From Kluyvera ascorbata_C (GTDB lineage Bacteria; Pseudomonadota; Gammaproteobacteria; Enterobacterales; Enterobacteriaceae): 64,000 nucleotides of DNA. Under the pieces are notes generated by a model. It had not been told where the DNA came from, searched no databases, and was given only the letters and a program-made list of their open reading frames with translations. This document shows positions 52,545-61,193 of this stretch, piece by piece. The position numbers and the translations under genes are program-made. The stretch covers positions 992,001-1,056,000 of the forward strand of contig NZ_JBIQOI010000001.1 of the NCBI RefSeq assembly GCF_044197065.1. Direction: 5' to 3'. The stretch's first letter is position 1, and every line of letters begins with the position of its first letter.

Positions 52545-54086
52545 ATGTCTCGTACTAATAGAAAAATAACAATCCCTGTCAGTATTGGCTATGGCTTAAC
52601 AGATATTATGGGCGGCGGTGCGTTTACCGTTATCGGTGCCTGGCTTTTATTCTTTTACACGACATTTGTAGGTTTATCGCCGGTTGAAGCCGCTTCCATC
52701 GTCGCGATTGCTCGTATTGTCGATGCGGTCGTCAGTCTGTTTATGGGGAGCTTTACCGATCACTTTTATAAAAACCCACTGGGTAAGCGTTTTGGCCGTC
52801 GCCGTTTCTTCCTGTTGATCGGTGCGCCGTTGATGCTGGTTTATATTCTGCTATGGGTCACCGGAATGAGCTTCTGGTTCTACCTGTCGGTCTACCTGGC
52901 CTTTGAAATCATTGCGGCCATTGTATTGATCCCGTGGGAGACGTTACCGTCTGAAATGACAAAGGATTTCAACTCACGAACCAAGCTCTCTACCTGCCGT
53001 ATGTTCCTGTCGGCATCCGGGACCTTCCTCGCCACCTTTATTCCGGGTTTATTGATCAACCATTTTGGCGAACACGATCCGCACGCCTACTTTATTAACG
53101 GTGTGGTCTTCGCGGTACTGTTCATGTTCTGCGTGTTTATTTCCTGGAAAGTCACCTGGGAGCGCGAGTTAACGCCAGAGATGCTGGCTGAGCTGGAATG
53201 CGCTCGTCAACCGCGCTCATTCACGGAAAAACTCGCCGCAGTTGGCAACCTGTTTAAAGAGTATTTCTCAACGCTGAAGGTTCGTGCGTTCAGGAAACAT
53301 CTGGCTATCTATCTGTTCTCATTTACGGCGAAAGATGTTTATAACACGGTATTTGTCTTCTTCTGTGTCTACTGCCTGAACGTGTCGCCATCGCTGTCCG
53401 GGACGCTGCTGTCGATGAGTATTGTCGGTCTGCCGGTAACGCTGTTGGCTGGGGTGGCCATCATTAAATTTGGCCCATCGCGTCTGTACGTCTTCGCCTA
53501 TACCCTGATGATGCTGTGCCTGGTCGGGCTGTTTATGGTTTACCAGTTCCCGACCGATAACAAAATCACCATTCTGGTCGTGCTGGCGGCATTGTATCAG
53601 GTGGGCCGCTGTGTTCTGGAGTTCACGCCGTGGAACGTATTCCCGTTCATCCCGGATATTGATGAGATGATCACTCGTCAACGCCGTGAAGGCTTGTTTG
53701 CCGCGGTAATGACGTTCTCCCGTAAAACGACGGTAGCGATCGCCACCTTTATTGTGGGGGTGATGCTGCAAGAAGGGGGCTTTGTGAAGGGAAGTCAAGT
53801 ACAGCCTGAAAGCGCGGTCAATACCATTGCGATGCTGCTGTTCATTGGGACGGCGGGTCTGCTGCTGATTGCGCTGTGGCAGGCGGTGACTTTCCGACTC
53901 AATAAACGCACGCACAAGATCTTTGTTGATGAAGTAGAGCGTCTGAAAGCGAAAGGTTCGAAACACGATGTGACGCCAGAAACCCGCCATATTGTTGAAG
54001 ACCTGACCGGATACTCTTATGACGATCTGTGGAACGAGCCACAGCAAGCGGGCAGCAAGCTGAGCCGTCCTGCGCAGGTCAACTAA
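52545..54086 (+). CDS. GPH-family glycoside/glucuronide transporter (UidB-like)
   Basis: 513 residues, 12 helices, with the GPH signature regions GYGLTDIMGGGAFTVIGAWL and DHFYKNPLGKRFGRRRFF. It is similar in layout to UidB and YihO-type cation symporters. Its place between uxaC and ydfI suggests uptake of glucuronides or a hexuronate. It starts 26 bases after uxaC. A large hairpin follows at 54096. Confidence 0.87.
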   Translation: MSRTNRKITIPVSIGYGLTDIMGGGAFTVIGAWLLFFYTTFVGLSPVEAASIVAIARIVDAVVSLFMGSFTDHFYKNPLGKRFGRRRFFLLIGAPLMLVYILLWVTGMSFWFYLSVYLAFEIIAAIVLIPWETLPSEMTKDFNSRTKLSTCRMFLSASGTFLATFIPGLLINHFGEHDPHAYFINGVVFAVLFMFCVFISWKVTWERELTPEMLAELECARQPRSFTEKLAAVGNLFKEYFSTLKVRAFRKHLAIYLFSFTAKDVYNTVFVFFCVYCLNVSPSLSGTLLSMSIVGLPVTLLAGVAIIKFGPSRLYVFAYTLMMLCLVGLFMVYQFPTDNKITILVVLAALYQVGRCVLEFTPWNVFPFIPDIDEMITRQRREGLFAAVMTFSRKTTVAIATFIVGVMLQEGGFVKGSQVQPESAVNTIAMLLFIGTAGLLLIALWQAVTFRLNKRTHKIFVDEVERLKAKGSKHDVTPETRHIVEDLTGYSYDDLWNEPQQAGSKLSRPAQVN

Positions 54087-54095
54087 CGTCCTGCC

Positions 54096-54140
54096 GTGAC
54101 AGCATGGGTATGAAGCGATGACTTTTGCCTATGCTGTCAC
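54096..54140 (+). terminator. Long stem-loop after the GPH transporter
   Basis: GTGACAGCAT and ATGCTGTCAC pair perfectly around a 25-base loop. There is no U-tract, so it is more a processing or stability element than a classical terminator. Confidence 0.45.
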
Positions 54141-54216
54141 ACAACTTAAAAATCATGTCATACCAATCGCCAATATATTAACGCAAATCAAAATCTCCTC
54201 AGATGAACTCGTTAAT

Positions 54217-54229
54217 CTAGTATGGCAAT
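54217..54229. promoter_or_regulatory. Diverged operator copy upstream of ydfI
   Basis: CTAGTATGGCAAT matches CTTGTATGGTAGT of the two perfect copies at 10 of 13 bases and lies 28 bases before the ydfI start. Confidence 0.4.
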
Positions 54230-54256
54230 CAACATTCTCTACAGTGAGTCAAAAAG

Positions 54257-55714
54257 ATGCAGAATACGCTATTAACCGCTAAGGCAACTCTCCCGACCTA
54301 CGATCGCAGCAAACTGGTGTCACGCATCGTGCACCTGGGCTTTGGAGCATTCCACCGCGCCCATCAGGCTGTTTACGCCGATATCCTCGCCTCAGAACAC
54401 GGCAGCGATTGGGGTTATACCGAAGTTAACCTGATCGGCGGTGAGCAGCAGATTGCCGACCTGAATCATCAGGACAATTTATACACCGTGGCAGAAATGT
54501 CCGCGGATGCATGGACTGCCCGCGTGGTGGGCGTCGTCAAAGAAGCGCTGCATGCCCAGGTCGATGGTCTGGAAACCGTGCTGGCAAAAATGTGTGAGCC
54601 GCAGGTCGCAATCGTCTCTCTGACCATCACCGAAAAAGGCTATTGCCATTCTCCGGCGACCGGCCAACTGATGCTCGATCACCCATTTATCGTGGCTGAC
54701 CTGCAAAACCCGCATCAGCCGAAATCCGCCCCTGGCGTGGTTGTTGAAGCGCTGGCGCGTCGTAAAGCGGCAGGTCTGCCGGCATTCAGCGTGATGTCAT
54801 GCGACAACATGCCAGAAAACGGTCATGTAATGCGTAACGTTGTCTGCGCCTATGCGCGCGCTGTCGATGCGGGTCTGGCCGATTGGATTGAGTCGCACGT
54901 GACGTTCCCATCTACCATGGTTGACCGTATCGTTCCTGCCGTCACCCCAGATACACTGGACAAAATTGAACAACTGACCGGCGTTCGCGATCCGGCTGGC
55001 GTTGCATGTGAACCGTTCCGTCAGTGGGTTATCGAAGATAATTTCGTGGCAGGTCGCCCGGCGTGGGAAAAGGCGGGTGCTGAGCTGGTTAGCGATGTCA
55101 TTCCGTTTGAAGAGATGAAGCTGCGTATGCTGAACGGCAGCCACTCATTCCTGGCATATCTGGGCTATCTGGCGGGCTACCAGCATATCAACGACTGCAT
55201 GGGGGACGAAAATTACCGTCGCGCGGCGCATGATCTGATGCTGAAAGAACAGGCGCCAACGCTGAAAGTGCAGAACGTCGATCTGGCGCGCTATGCTGAC
55301 CTGCTTATTGAGCGCTATACCAACCCGGCCCTGCGCCACCGTACCTGGCAAATTGCGATGGACGGTAGTCAGAAGTTGCCTCAGCGTATGCTGGATTCCG
55401 TGCGCTGGCATCTGGCGGATAACAGCAGCTTCGCGCTGCTGGCGCTGGGCGTAGCGGGCTGGATGCGCTATGTCGGCGGTGTTGATGAGCAAGGTAACGC
55501 CATCGAAGTGTGCGATCCGCTGCTGCCAGTGATTCAGGCGGCGGTACAGCAGAGCGAAGAGGGTGAACCTCGCGTGAAAGCTCTGCTGGCAATCGAAGCT
55601 ATCTTCGGCAAAGATCTGCCGCAGGTAGGGCAGTTTGTGGACCAGGTGACGACTGCCTATCTGTCGCTGTTGAGCAAAGGTGCCAAAGCGACCGTCGCTG
55701 CTATCGCTCAGTAA
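54257..55714 (+). CDS. ydfI: D-mannonate oxidoreductase YdfI (UxuB family)
   Basis: 485 residues (E. coli 486) and highly alike: VHLGFGAFHRAHQAVYADIL, FPSTMVDRIVPAVT and MLNGSHSFLAYLGYLAGY. It interconverts D-fructuronate and D-mannonate with NAD(H). With RspB and RspA it completes L-gulonate to ketodeoxygluconate; with UxaC it handles D-glucuronate. It is probably transcribed from its own promoter, because 170 bases and a hairpin separate it from the transporter gene. Confidence 0.92.
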   Translation: MQNTLLTAKATLPTYDRSKLVSRIVHLGFGAFHRAHQAVYADILASEHGSDWGYTEVNLIGGEQQIADLNHQDNLYTVAEMSADAWTARVVGVVKEALHAQVDGLETVLAKMCEPQVAIVSLTITEKGYCHSPATGQLMLDHPFIVADLQNPHQPKSAPGVVVEALARRKAAGLPAFSVMSCDNMPENGHVMRNVVCAYARAVDAGLADWIESHVTFPSTMVDRIVPAVTPDTLDKIEQLTGVRDPAGVACEPFRQWVIEDNFVAGRPAWEKAGAELVSDVIPFEEMKLRMLNGSHSFLAYLGYLAGYQHINDCMGDENYRRAAHDLMLKEQAPTLKVQNVDLARYADLLIERYTNPALRHRTWQIAMDGSQKLPQRMLDSVRWHLADNSSFALLALGVAGWMRYVGGVDEQGNAIEVCDPLLPVIQAAVQQSEEGEPRVKALLAIEAIFGKDLPQVGQFVDQVTTAYLSLLSKGAKATVAAIAQ

Positions 55715-55722
55715 ATGCTTTT

Positions 55723-55745
55723 CGTGCCGCCGTTCTGGCGGCACG
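55723..55745 (+). terminator. Rho-independent terminator after ydfI
   Basis: CGTGCCGCC/GGCGGCACG, five-base loop, followed by CTTTCCTTTATT. Confidence 0.85.
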
Positions 55746-55864
55746 CTTTCCTTTATTCTCCAGGTATTGCCTCTCATCGTTATTTCCCCTACGGATTATG
55801 CGTTATCGCTTTTTACCGTCATTAGCGGTCGTTTTGTGACCGTGATAGGTTTTTTTATTTACTC

Positions 55865-55880
55865 ATACTTGTATGGTAGT
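55865..55880. promoter_or_regulatory. Candidate RspR operator upstream of the DlgD-like gene
   Basis: ATACTTGTATGGTAGT, identical to the site before rspA, 48 bases before the start at 55928. Confidence 0.6.
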
Positions 55881-55927
55881 TACTGTAATGATTTATCCTG
55901 ATGACTTATTGGACTGGAGATTAAACC

Positions 55928-56953
55928 ATGACAAAAATTTCATTTAGTGAAATGAAGCGTACGGTTAAACAAGCATTTCTCAATGTTGGACTCAGTGAGA
56001 CGCAGGCAGATATTTGTGCTCAGATTCATACTGAAACCAGCTGTGATGGAATTTTCTCTCATGGGCTTAATCGCGTGGCGCGGTTTGTTGATTACGTTAA
56101 TAAAGGCTGGGTCGATATTCACGCGGAACCTGAGTTAATTAAATCGCTGGCTTCCATGGAAATTTATGATGGCGGCCGCGGTATTGGCATTACTAACGCG
56201 TTATTTGCCACTGAGCGCGCCATGGCGTTAGCAAAAGAATACGGCGTTGGCATTGTCGGCATGCGTAATACCACCCACTGGATGCGTGGGGGAACATATG
56301 GATGGAAAGCCGCCCAGCAGGGATATGCAGCAATGTGCTGGACGAATACGGAATCCTGTATGCCTGCCTGGGGAGCCAAAAACACGCGCTTGGGGAATAA
56401 TCCGTTTGTCATGGCGGTTCCTATGGAAGAGGGAGCGCTGGTCCTCGATATGGCCATGTCGCAATATGCCTATGGCAAACTGCAAGTCACGCGGCTGAAA
56501 GGTGAAAAACTGCCATACCCCGGCGGTTACGATAAAGAGGGGAATTTGACCGATGAACCGGGGCCAATCGAAGAGTCGATGCGCATTCTGCCAACAGGCT
56601 ACTGGAAAGGGTCGGGTATGGCGATTCTGCTTGATGCGATGGCGGCATTTCTGACTGCCGGCTCGCCAACCAATGAGATTGATAAGGTTCAGCAGGGTAG
56701 TTGCACCGGGGCAAGTCAGGTCTATATGGTCTTTGATCCGGCGCATTTCGGCGGCACTGAATGGAGTGACTCGATGGCCAAAAGCGTGGCTGACTACGTT
56801 AAAACCTCAACACCGGCTGAAGGTTGTCACGAAGTCTTCTATCCTGGGGAAATGGAAATGCGTAACCGCGCCAACTTTATGCGTTCCGGGATCCCCGTTG
56901 ACGATGGTGTATGGACAGAAGTTCAGCAGCTAGCGGAACGTAAGGGATCATGA
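55928..56953 (+). CDS. Malate/lactate dehydrogenase-family reductase (DlgD-like)
   Basis: 341 residues. The YlbC/MDH-type family keeps a histidine pair and the nucleotide loop: SHGLNRVARFVDYV, NTTHWMRGGTYGWKAA, AWGAKNTRLGNNPFVMAVP and LPTGYWKGSGMAILLDAM. It resembles E. coli YiaK/DlgD, a 2,3-diketo-L-gulonate reductase. It shares an upstream operator with rspA, so a related keto-acid substrate is likely. TTGGACTGGAGATTAAACC precedes the ATG. Confidence 0.85.
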   Translation: MTKISFSEMKRTVKQAFLNVGLSETQADICAQIHTETSCDGIFSHGLNRVARFVDYVNKGWVDIHAEPELIKSLASMEIYDGGRGIGITNALFATERAMALAKEYGVGIVGMRNTTHWMRGGTYGWKAAQQGYAAMCWTNTESCMPAWGAKNTRLGNNPFVMAVPMEEGALVLDMAMSQYAYGKLQVTRLKGEKLPYPGGYDKEGNLTDEPGPIEESMRILPTGYWKGSGMAILLDAMAAFLTAGSPTNEIDKVQQGSCTGASQVYMVFDPAHFGGTEWSDSMAKSVADYVKTSTPAEGCHEVFYPGEMEMRNRANFMRSGIPVDDGVWTEVQQLAERKGS

Positions 56954-56958
56954 TCGAC

Positions 56959-57038
56959 GGTAGGCCGGATAAGCGAAGCGCCATCCGGCAAATCTCGCGC
57001 GCATTGCCGGATGGCGCTTCGCTTATCCGGCCTACAAC
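56959..57038. repeat. BIME (paired REP elements)
   Basis: GTAGGCCGGATAAGCGAAGC ... and GCTTCGCTTATCCGGCCTAC form a long palindrome with a 40-base centre, in the gap after the DlgD-like gene. Confidence 0.88.
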
Positions 57039-57209
57039 AAAATAGCAGGATGACGCTTCTCTATGTTCCTTTAAGTAATTTGAAATAATGGACGGTTATT
57101 TTCACACTGAAACTATCATTTTGGTGAATTAATGCTATCGGCATAGCCATAAATATGTCATGGTTATGGCGAAAGAATAATGGAACCTCTGGAATAAGGA
57201 GCTCGGGCT

Positions 57210-57638
57210 ATGTACAAAAAAATTCTTATGCCTGTAGATGTTTTTGAAATGGATTTAAGCGATAAAGCGATTCGTCATGCTGTTTACCTGGCGGGCGAGG
57301 CGGGTGAAATTACGTTATTAAATGTATTACCCAACAGCAACCGTTCTATTTTAAGAGGCTTCGCAGCGGATATTAAAAAGTTCGAAGATTATATGCAGGC
57401 GGAATCCGTCAAGAAGATGAAAAATCTGCAGCGTCTCTTTGATATGCCCGCAGAGCGCCTGCACACCGACGTGAGATTTGGCAATATCCGTGATGAAGTC
57501 ATTGCATTGAGCAAAACCGGTGAGTACGACGCTATCGTCATCGGCTCTCGTCAGCGTGGTATTTCGACGCATCTGTTAGGCTCGAACGCCGAATCTATTC
57601 TGCGCTACGCGAATATCCCAACCATGGTGATTCGATAA
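57210..57638 (+). CDS. Universal stress protein (UspF/UspG type)
   Basis: 142 residues. A single Usp domain with the ATP-binding G-2X-G-9X-G-S motif in GSRQRGISTHLLGSNAESIL. It starts MYKKILMPVDVFEMDLSDKA after AAGGAGCTCGGGCT. Located between the hexuronate genes and rspR; its link to that pathway is unclear. Terminator follows. Confidence 0.87.
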   Translation: MYKKILMPVDVFEMDLSDKAIRHAVYLAGEAGEITLLNVLPNSNRSILRGFAADIKKFEDYMQAESVKKMKNLQRLFDMPAERLHTDVRFGNIRDEVIALSKTGEYDAIVIGSRQRGISTHLLGSNAESILRYANIPTMVIR

Positions 57639-57642
57639 AAAT

Positions 57643-57666
57643 AAGGCCTTCATTCTTGAAGGCCTT
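57643..57666. terminator. Bidirectional terminator between usp and rspR
   Basis: AAGGCCTTC/GAAGGCCTT, six-base loop, between convergent genes. Confidence 0.85.
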
Positions 57667-57672
57667 AAGCAA

Positions 57673-58359
57673 TTAATCTTCACTAAACCAATCACTGTTT
57701 TCCTGACGAATCAACAATACGGATTCGCCAATCTCCTGCAGGTGCTGAGTCATCGCTTTATCTACTCTTGCGACATCGCGTTTTTCCAGTGCATCAAAGA
57801 TTTCATGATGCTGCTTTAATAGCATTTCCGGAGAGGATACGTGGTCGAGACTCATATAACGCACGCGGTCGATGGCGGCTTTGATATTTTCGATAGTGTC
57901 CCAGGCTAGCTGGCAATCAGCGATATTTGACAGTAACTGGTGAAATTCATCGTCGAGCAGGAAGAAATCATTTAATTGCTGACGGTCAATGGCAATGCGC
58001 TGCTGATGCAGATTCTGCTCAAGCTGATAGCTTTGCGCATCGGTGATCATGGTGGCGGCCCGGCGCGCTACGGCGCATTCGATGGCTTGGCGGACAAAAC
58101 AACCGTTACGCACCTGAGACAGTGAAATCTTGTTCACATAGCTGCCGCGCTGCGGGCGAATCTGAATCAGGCCGTTTTCCGCGAGTTTAATAAACGCTTC
58201 GCGTACCGGCTGGCGGGAAACGTCAAACCGCAACGAAACCTCTTTCTCTGAAAGCGGGGTGCCTGGCGGAATAAGGCAGTGCACGATATCGCGACGCAGA
58301 ATGCGATAAATTTGTTGGTTAACAGGTTGTGTTGGGTTCAGTTGGGTTTCGGCGGCCAT
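57673..58359 (-). CDS. rspR: GntR/FadR-family repressor RspR (YdfH)
   Basis: 228 residues, equal to E. coli RspR. HTH: LSEKEVSLRFDVSRQPVREA; C-terminal FCD domain with metal-binding pattern ending LKQHHEIFDALE. RspR represses rspAB in E. coli. It is transcribed away from the cluster it should control. A quasi-palindrome TTATCAGCTGATTAA at 58369-58383 lies in its own promoter. Confidence 0.92.
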   Translation of the reverse strand: MAAETQLNPTQPVNQQIYRILRRDIVHCLIPPGTPLSEKEVSLRFDVSRQPVREAFIKLAENGLIQIRPQRGSYVNKISLSQVRNGCFVRQAIECAVARRAATMITDAQSYQLEQNLHQQRIAIDRQQLNDFFLLDDEFHQLLSNIADCQLAWDTIENIKAAIDRVRYMSLDHVSSPEMLLKQHHEIFDALEKRDVARVDKAMTQHLQEIGESVLLIRQENSDWFSED

Positions 58360-58451
58360 TGAGTCGTTCTTATCAGCTGATTAAGCTGTTATTTTACGCT
58401 TTTTTTGCCGCCGAGCCCATACCCGACCGGTGGTCGGGTTAAGTTAAAATG

Positions 58452-59201
58452 CTAACTTTGGCGATGAACGCTCAGGCCTGCGTAAGTCTGGCTGACCGGC
58501 ATCATCTCAACGGTGTTGATGTTGACGTGTTTTGGCAACGTCGCGACCCACCATACCGCTTCCGTCACGTCTTCTGGCGTCAGCGCGTTGGCGTTTTCGT
58601 AGGTTTTACCGGCTTTGCTGTCATCACCTTTAAAGCGGACGTTGGAGAACTCGGTTCCCCCGACAAGACCCGGCTCAATATCGGTCACGCGAACGGCAGT
58701 GCCGTGCAGATCGGTACGAAGGTTCAGGCTGAACTGGCGAACAAAGGCTTTCGTGGCGCCATAAACGTTACCGCCCGCATAAGGCCAGCTACCCGCAGTA
58801 GAACCGATATTAATCACGTGCCCGCGGTTGCGCTCGACCATGCCAGGCAGTACGGCACGAGTCATATACACCAGACCTTTATTGTTGGTGTCGATCATGT
58901 CTTCCCAGTCTTCAACGCTTGCGCGGTGCGCAGGCTCCAGACCCAGCGCCAGCCCGGCGTTGTTAACCAGAATATCGATATCACGCCATTCCGCAGGCAG
59001 GTTAGCGATGGTTTCCTCAATGGCCGCGCGATTGCGCACGTCCAACTGCACGGTCAGGACGCTATCGCCTAACTCATCTTTCAGCGCTTTTAAACGTTCA
59101 TTGCGACGGCCAGTGGCAATCACTTTGTGCCCGTTGGCAATAAAACGGCGCGTAATGCTTTCGCCAAAACCCGCCGTTGCTCCGGTTACCAGTACGATCA
59201 T
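58452..59201 (-). CDS. ydfG: NADP-dependent 3-hydroxy acid / malonic semialdehyde reductase YdfG
   Basis: 249 residues (E. coli 248). SDR motifs TGATAGFGESI, NNAGLALG and YGATKAFVRQFS. Oxidises L-allo-threonine and related 3-hydroxy acids and reduces malonic semialdehyde. In E. coli it is divergent from dcp with a short gap; here the accessory patch separates them. The 92 bases between it and rspR include an ACCCGAC/GTCGGGT hairpin at about 58425-58443. Confidence 0.93.
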   Translation of the reverse strand: MIVLVTGATAGFGESITRRFIANGHKVIATGRRNERLKALKDELGDSVLTVQLDVRNRAAIEETIANLPAEWRDIDILVNNAGLALGLEPAHRASVEDWEDMIDTNNKGLVYMTRAVLPGMVERNRGHVINIGSTAGSWPYAGGNVYGATKAFVRQFSLNLRTDLHGTAVRVTDIEPGLVGGTEFSNVRFKGDDSKAGKTYENANALTPEDVTEAVWWVATLPKHVNINTVEMMPVSQTYAGLSVHRQS

Positions 59202-59261
59202 CTCTCTGTTCCTTCAACGCGTTAGTGTGAGTATTACGATAGCAGAACACACCGTTTTCAA

Positions 59262-59438
59262 TCATCTGTTTTGTAATGACGGCGGCTTTCTATCCCATTT
59301 TAGGTCAGACTGTGCTTCGAAGCCCTCGATGGTAAAAGAGCGATAGAAAGCGAGAAGCAGATCTGCATCGAGATACTGCTGGTCGCGAGCTTTATTGAGG
59401 GTTGTTTGTCTATGCTCGATATCCGGCTGAAAATGGAG
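59262..59438 (-). pseudogene. Possible gene remnant without start
   Basis: A minus-strand frame of 58 codons between two stops has protein-like composition (for example RDQQYLDADLLLAFYRSF) but no start or ribosome site. It lies just upstream of ydfG where the accessory patch begins. It could be the tail of a lost gene; no family is recognised. Confidence 0.3.
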
Positions 59439-59614
59439 CTACTGGCGGAAGTCGAAAATTATCAAAAACACGCAAGCGCGGTCCGCAATTTTTAATATAA
59501 CGTGTTAACCGTGATTGCTTAGACACAAGACTTAAACCTCGCTTTGGCGTGGTTTTCGCGTTTCTGGGCCCCCAAAAACGATAAGTGGTGTTCTTTTTAG
59601 TACACAAAATGTAC

Positions 59615-59644
59615 TTGAGAGGGATGGGGTACAACCACTAATAT
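59615..59644 (+). promoter_or_regulatory. tRNA-type promoter
   Basis: -35 TTGAGA (59615-59620), 18-base spacer, -10 TAATAT (59639-59644), then a GC-rich discriminator GCGCCCCGC, as in stable-RNA promoters under stringent control. A CCCG/CGGG hairpin followed by TTTTTT at 59687-59708 sits in the leader and could attenuate. Confidence 0.65.
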
Positions 59645-59729
59645 GCGCCCCGCTAGGTAGCACTGTGCTTGATTTTTTGGGGTTGGCCCGTTGATATTCG
59701 GGTTTTTTGAAGGTTAATGAAATAGCACC

Positions 59730-59805
<76 letters not shown>

Positions 59806-59973
59806 TCAAAAGTCATACAGCCTTCGAGCAAGGAGAAATCCAGAGTGACTCGGAGGCACAACAATAATGAGTGCCGGTGGCACCCTCTGGCGGGGGACTG
59901 CAGGCTGCTAGTACTCATTCCTGTTGTGGTGAATCCCCCTAAGCGGAGGGGCCAATCAGCAAAAGGATCCGAC

Positions 59974-60090
59974 ATGAGCAGTGCGAGTCATGGTGTGCTG
60001 GCCGACGACTCACCGGGAGGCACCCGGCACCACAACGTTAAAATTTTTGCATGGGTATTGCTGATTTGTTCTTTGTTGGGTGTGCTTTGA
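59974..60090 (+). CDS. Small membrane peptide of phage-like appearance
   Basis: 38 residues starting MSSASHGVLADDSPGGT and ending in one hydrophobic helix, IFAWVLLICSLLGVL. AAGGATCCGAC precedes the ATG. The DNA just before it has a stem (CCCCT/AGGGG near 59938-59953) and the phrase CTGGCGGGGGACTGCAGGCT. These resemble what I recall from lambdoid prophages near the late antiterminator/lysis region. Toxic or lysis-related function is possible but not established. Confidence 0.5.
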   Translation: MSSASHGVLADDSPGGTRHHNVKIFAWVLLICSLLGVL

Positions 60091-60230
60091 ATCCGTTAAA
60101 GCCTAGCCAAGCATATCTTTAAACCGATGAGGTTCAGCTATCTTAATTGGCAACATAATAATTAATAGTTTGTTTGTATTTCGTGCGCAAATAGTAGGGA
60201 ATTAAATAACCATCAATTATGTCATAAGTG

Positions 60231-60731
60231 ATGATTCGACTATTTTGCTTTATTGTTGTTTTTTTATTTTCTTCTACCTCGTTTGCTTTTAATAATATGA
60301 ATCGCGATGAGTGGGGCTTTAGTTCTACGCTGACAACGGCATCGACAGATGAACAAAGTACAGGATTAAGACATCGCATAATGGACGAGTATTCTCTATG
60401 GAAAGGAACTCGATATTTATGGGGTGGAGATAGTAGGGAAGGTATCGATTGTTCCGCGTTTACTCGAAGAATTCTCGGTAAAACCTTGCATAGGCATCTA
60501 CCCCGGACCGCAATTGAACAAAGCCATATAGGGCATTTTGTTAATGAAGGTCAGCTCAAGGCTGGTGATTTGGTGTTTTTTATGACCAAGCCAGATGTGC
60601 GGCATGTCGGGGTTTATGTTGGTAAGGGACGCTTCATTCATGCTTCTAGTTCGCATGGTGTTATGGTTTCTTATCTTTCGAACAACTATTGGCAAGATCA
60701 TTTTCTCACTGCCCGTAGAATTAGTGTTTAA
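60231..60731 (+). CDS. Secreted NlpC/P60 peptidoglycan peptidase
   Basis: 166 residues from ATG 60231. Signal peptide MIRLFCFIVVFLFSSTSFA. The NlpC/P60 domain has catalytic cysteine in WGGDSREGIDCSAFTRRILG and histidine in DVRHVGVYVGKGRFIHASS. Such enzymes cut the D-Glu-mDAP bond of stem peptides. The gene is markedly A+T-rich compared with its neighbours and stands next to the phage-like peptide, so horizontal origin is likely. It resembles MepS and YafL in size and layout, but is neither by position. Confidence 0.83.
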   Translation: MIRLFCFIVVFLFSSTSFAFNNMNRDEWGFSSTLTTASTDEQSTGLRHRIMDEYSLWKGTRYLWGGDSREGIDCSAFTRRILGKTLHRHLPRTAIEQSHIGHFVNEGQLKAGDLVFFMTKPDVRHVGVYVGKGRFIHASSSHGVMVSYLSNNYWQDHFLTARRISV

Positions 60732-60797
60732 ACCGTTTTAGGTGAATTGCAGTCCTCTGAGACAAGCCGAAGATCAGCACCGGCCACCAACTATAGA

Positions 60798-60824
60798 AGC
60801 CCTGGCATATGCCGGGGCTTTTGC
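60798..60824 (+). terminator. Terminator downstream of the NlpC/P60 gene
   Basis: AAGCCCTGGC-ATAT-GCCGGGGCTT stem with one T-G pair, followed by TTG. Confidence 0.6.
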
Positions 60825-60990
60825 ATTTCTGAAGGTTCGAAAAATGAGGCAGTAACGCAGCCTGGTGGGGCGCCAAAAGTATGTATGAACATCGTGGTTA
60901 GGCGGCGGAAACTTTGCATTTTCCGCTGTTAAAACGATGCCTTTTAACGCACGGCAAAACAATGTCTTTTAGGGGATTGATGTCGCAGGC

Positions 60991-61193
60991 AAAAAAAAAA
61001 GCACCTATCCAGGTGCTTTAGCCAGTATGGCAAGAATGAAGTTCTTACTTTCACGTTTACATGCGGAGGAGCGCCTTCCGCGATCTGACTATCCTCCCCG
61101 ATACAGCCTGTATCAATGTCCTACATAGGAGGTTTAAAAATTAGAGGGTAATCTGGGGAGGCAAAATAAAAAAGGCGCCAGGCATGGCGCCAA
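60991..61193 (-). other. Structured non-coding stretch bounded by two minus-strand terminators
   Basis: On the minus strand one terminator is GGCGCC/GGCGCC with T-run at 61165-61191, and a second is AAGCACCT/AGGTGCTT followed by ten T at 61018-60991. Between them are the hairpins GATACA-GCC-TGTATC (61100s) and GCGGA/TCCGC. The layout suits a small RNA of about 150-170 bases ending at 60991. A 30-codon plus-strand frame (61036-61128) has no good ribosome site. Confidence 0.4.

Noticed and set aside
61036..61128. 30-codon plus-strand frame (MKFLLSRLHAEERLP)
   Set aside because: No ribosome site and it crosses several hairpins; an RNA explanation is as likely.
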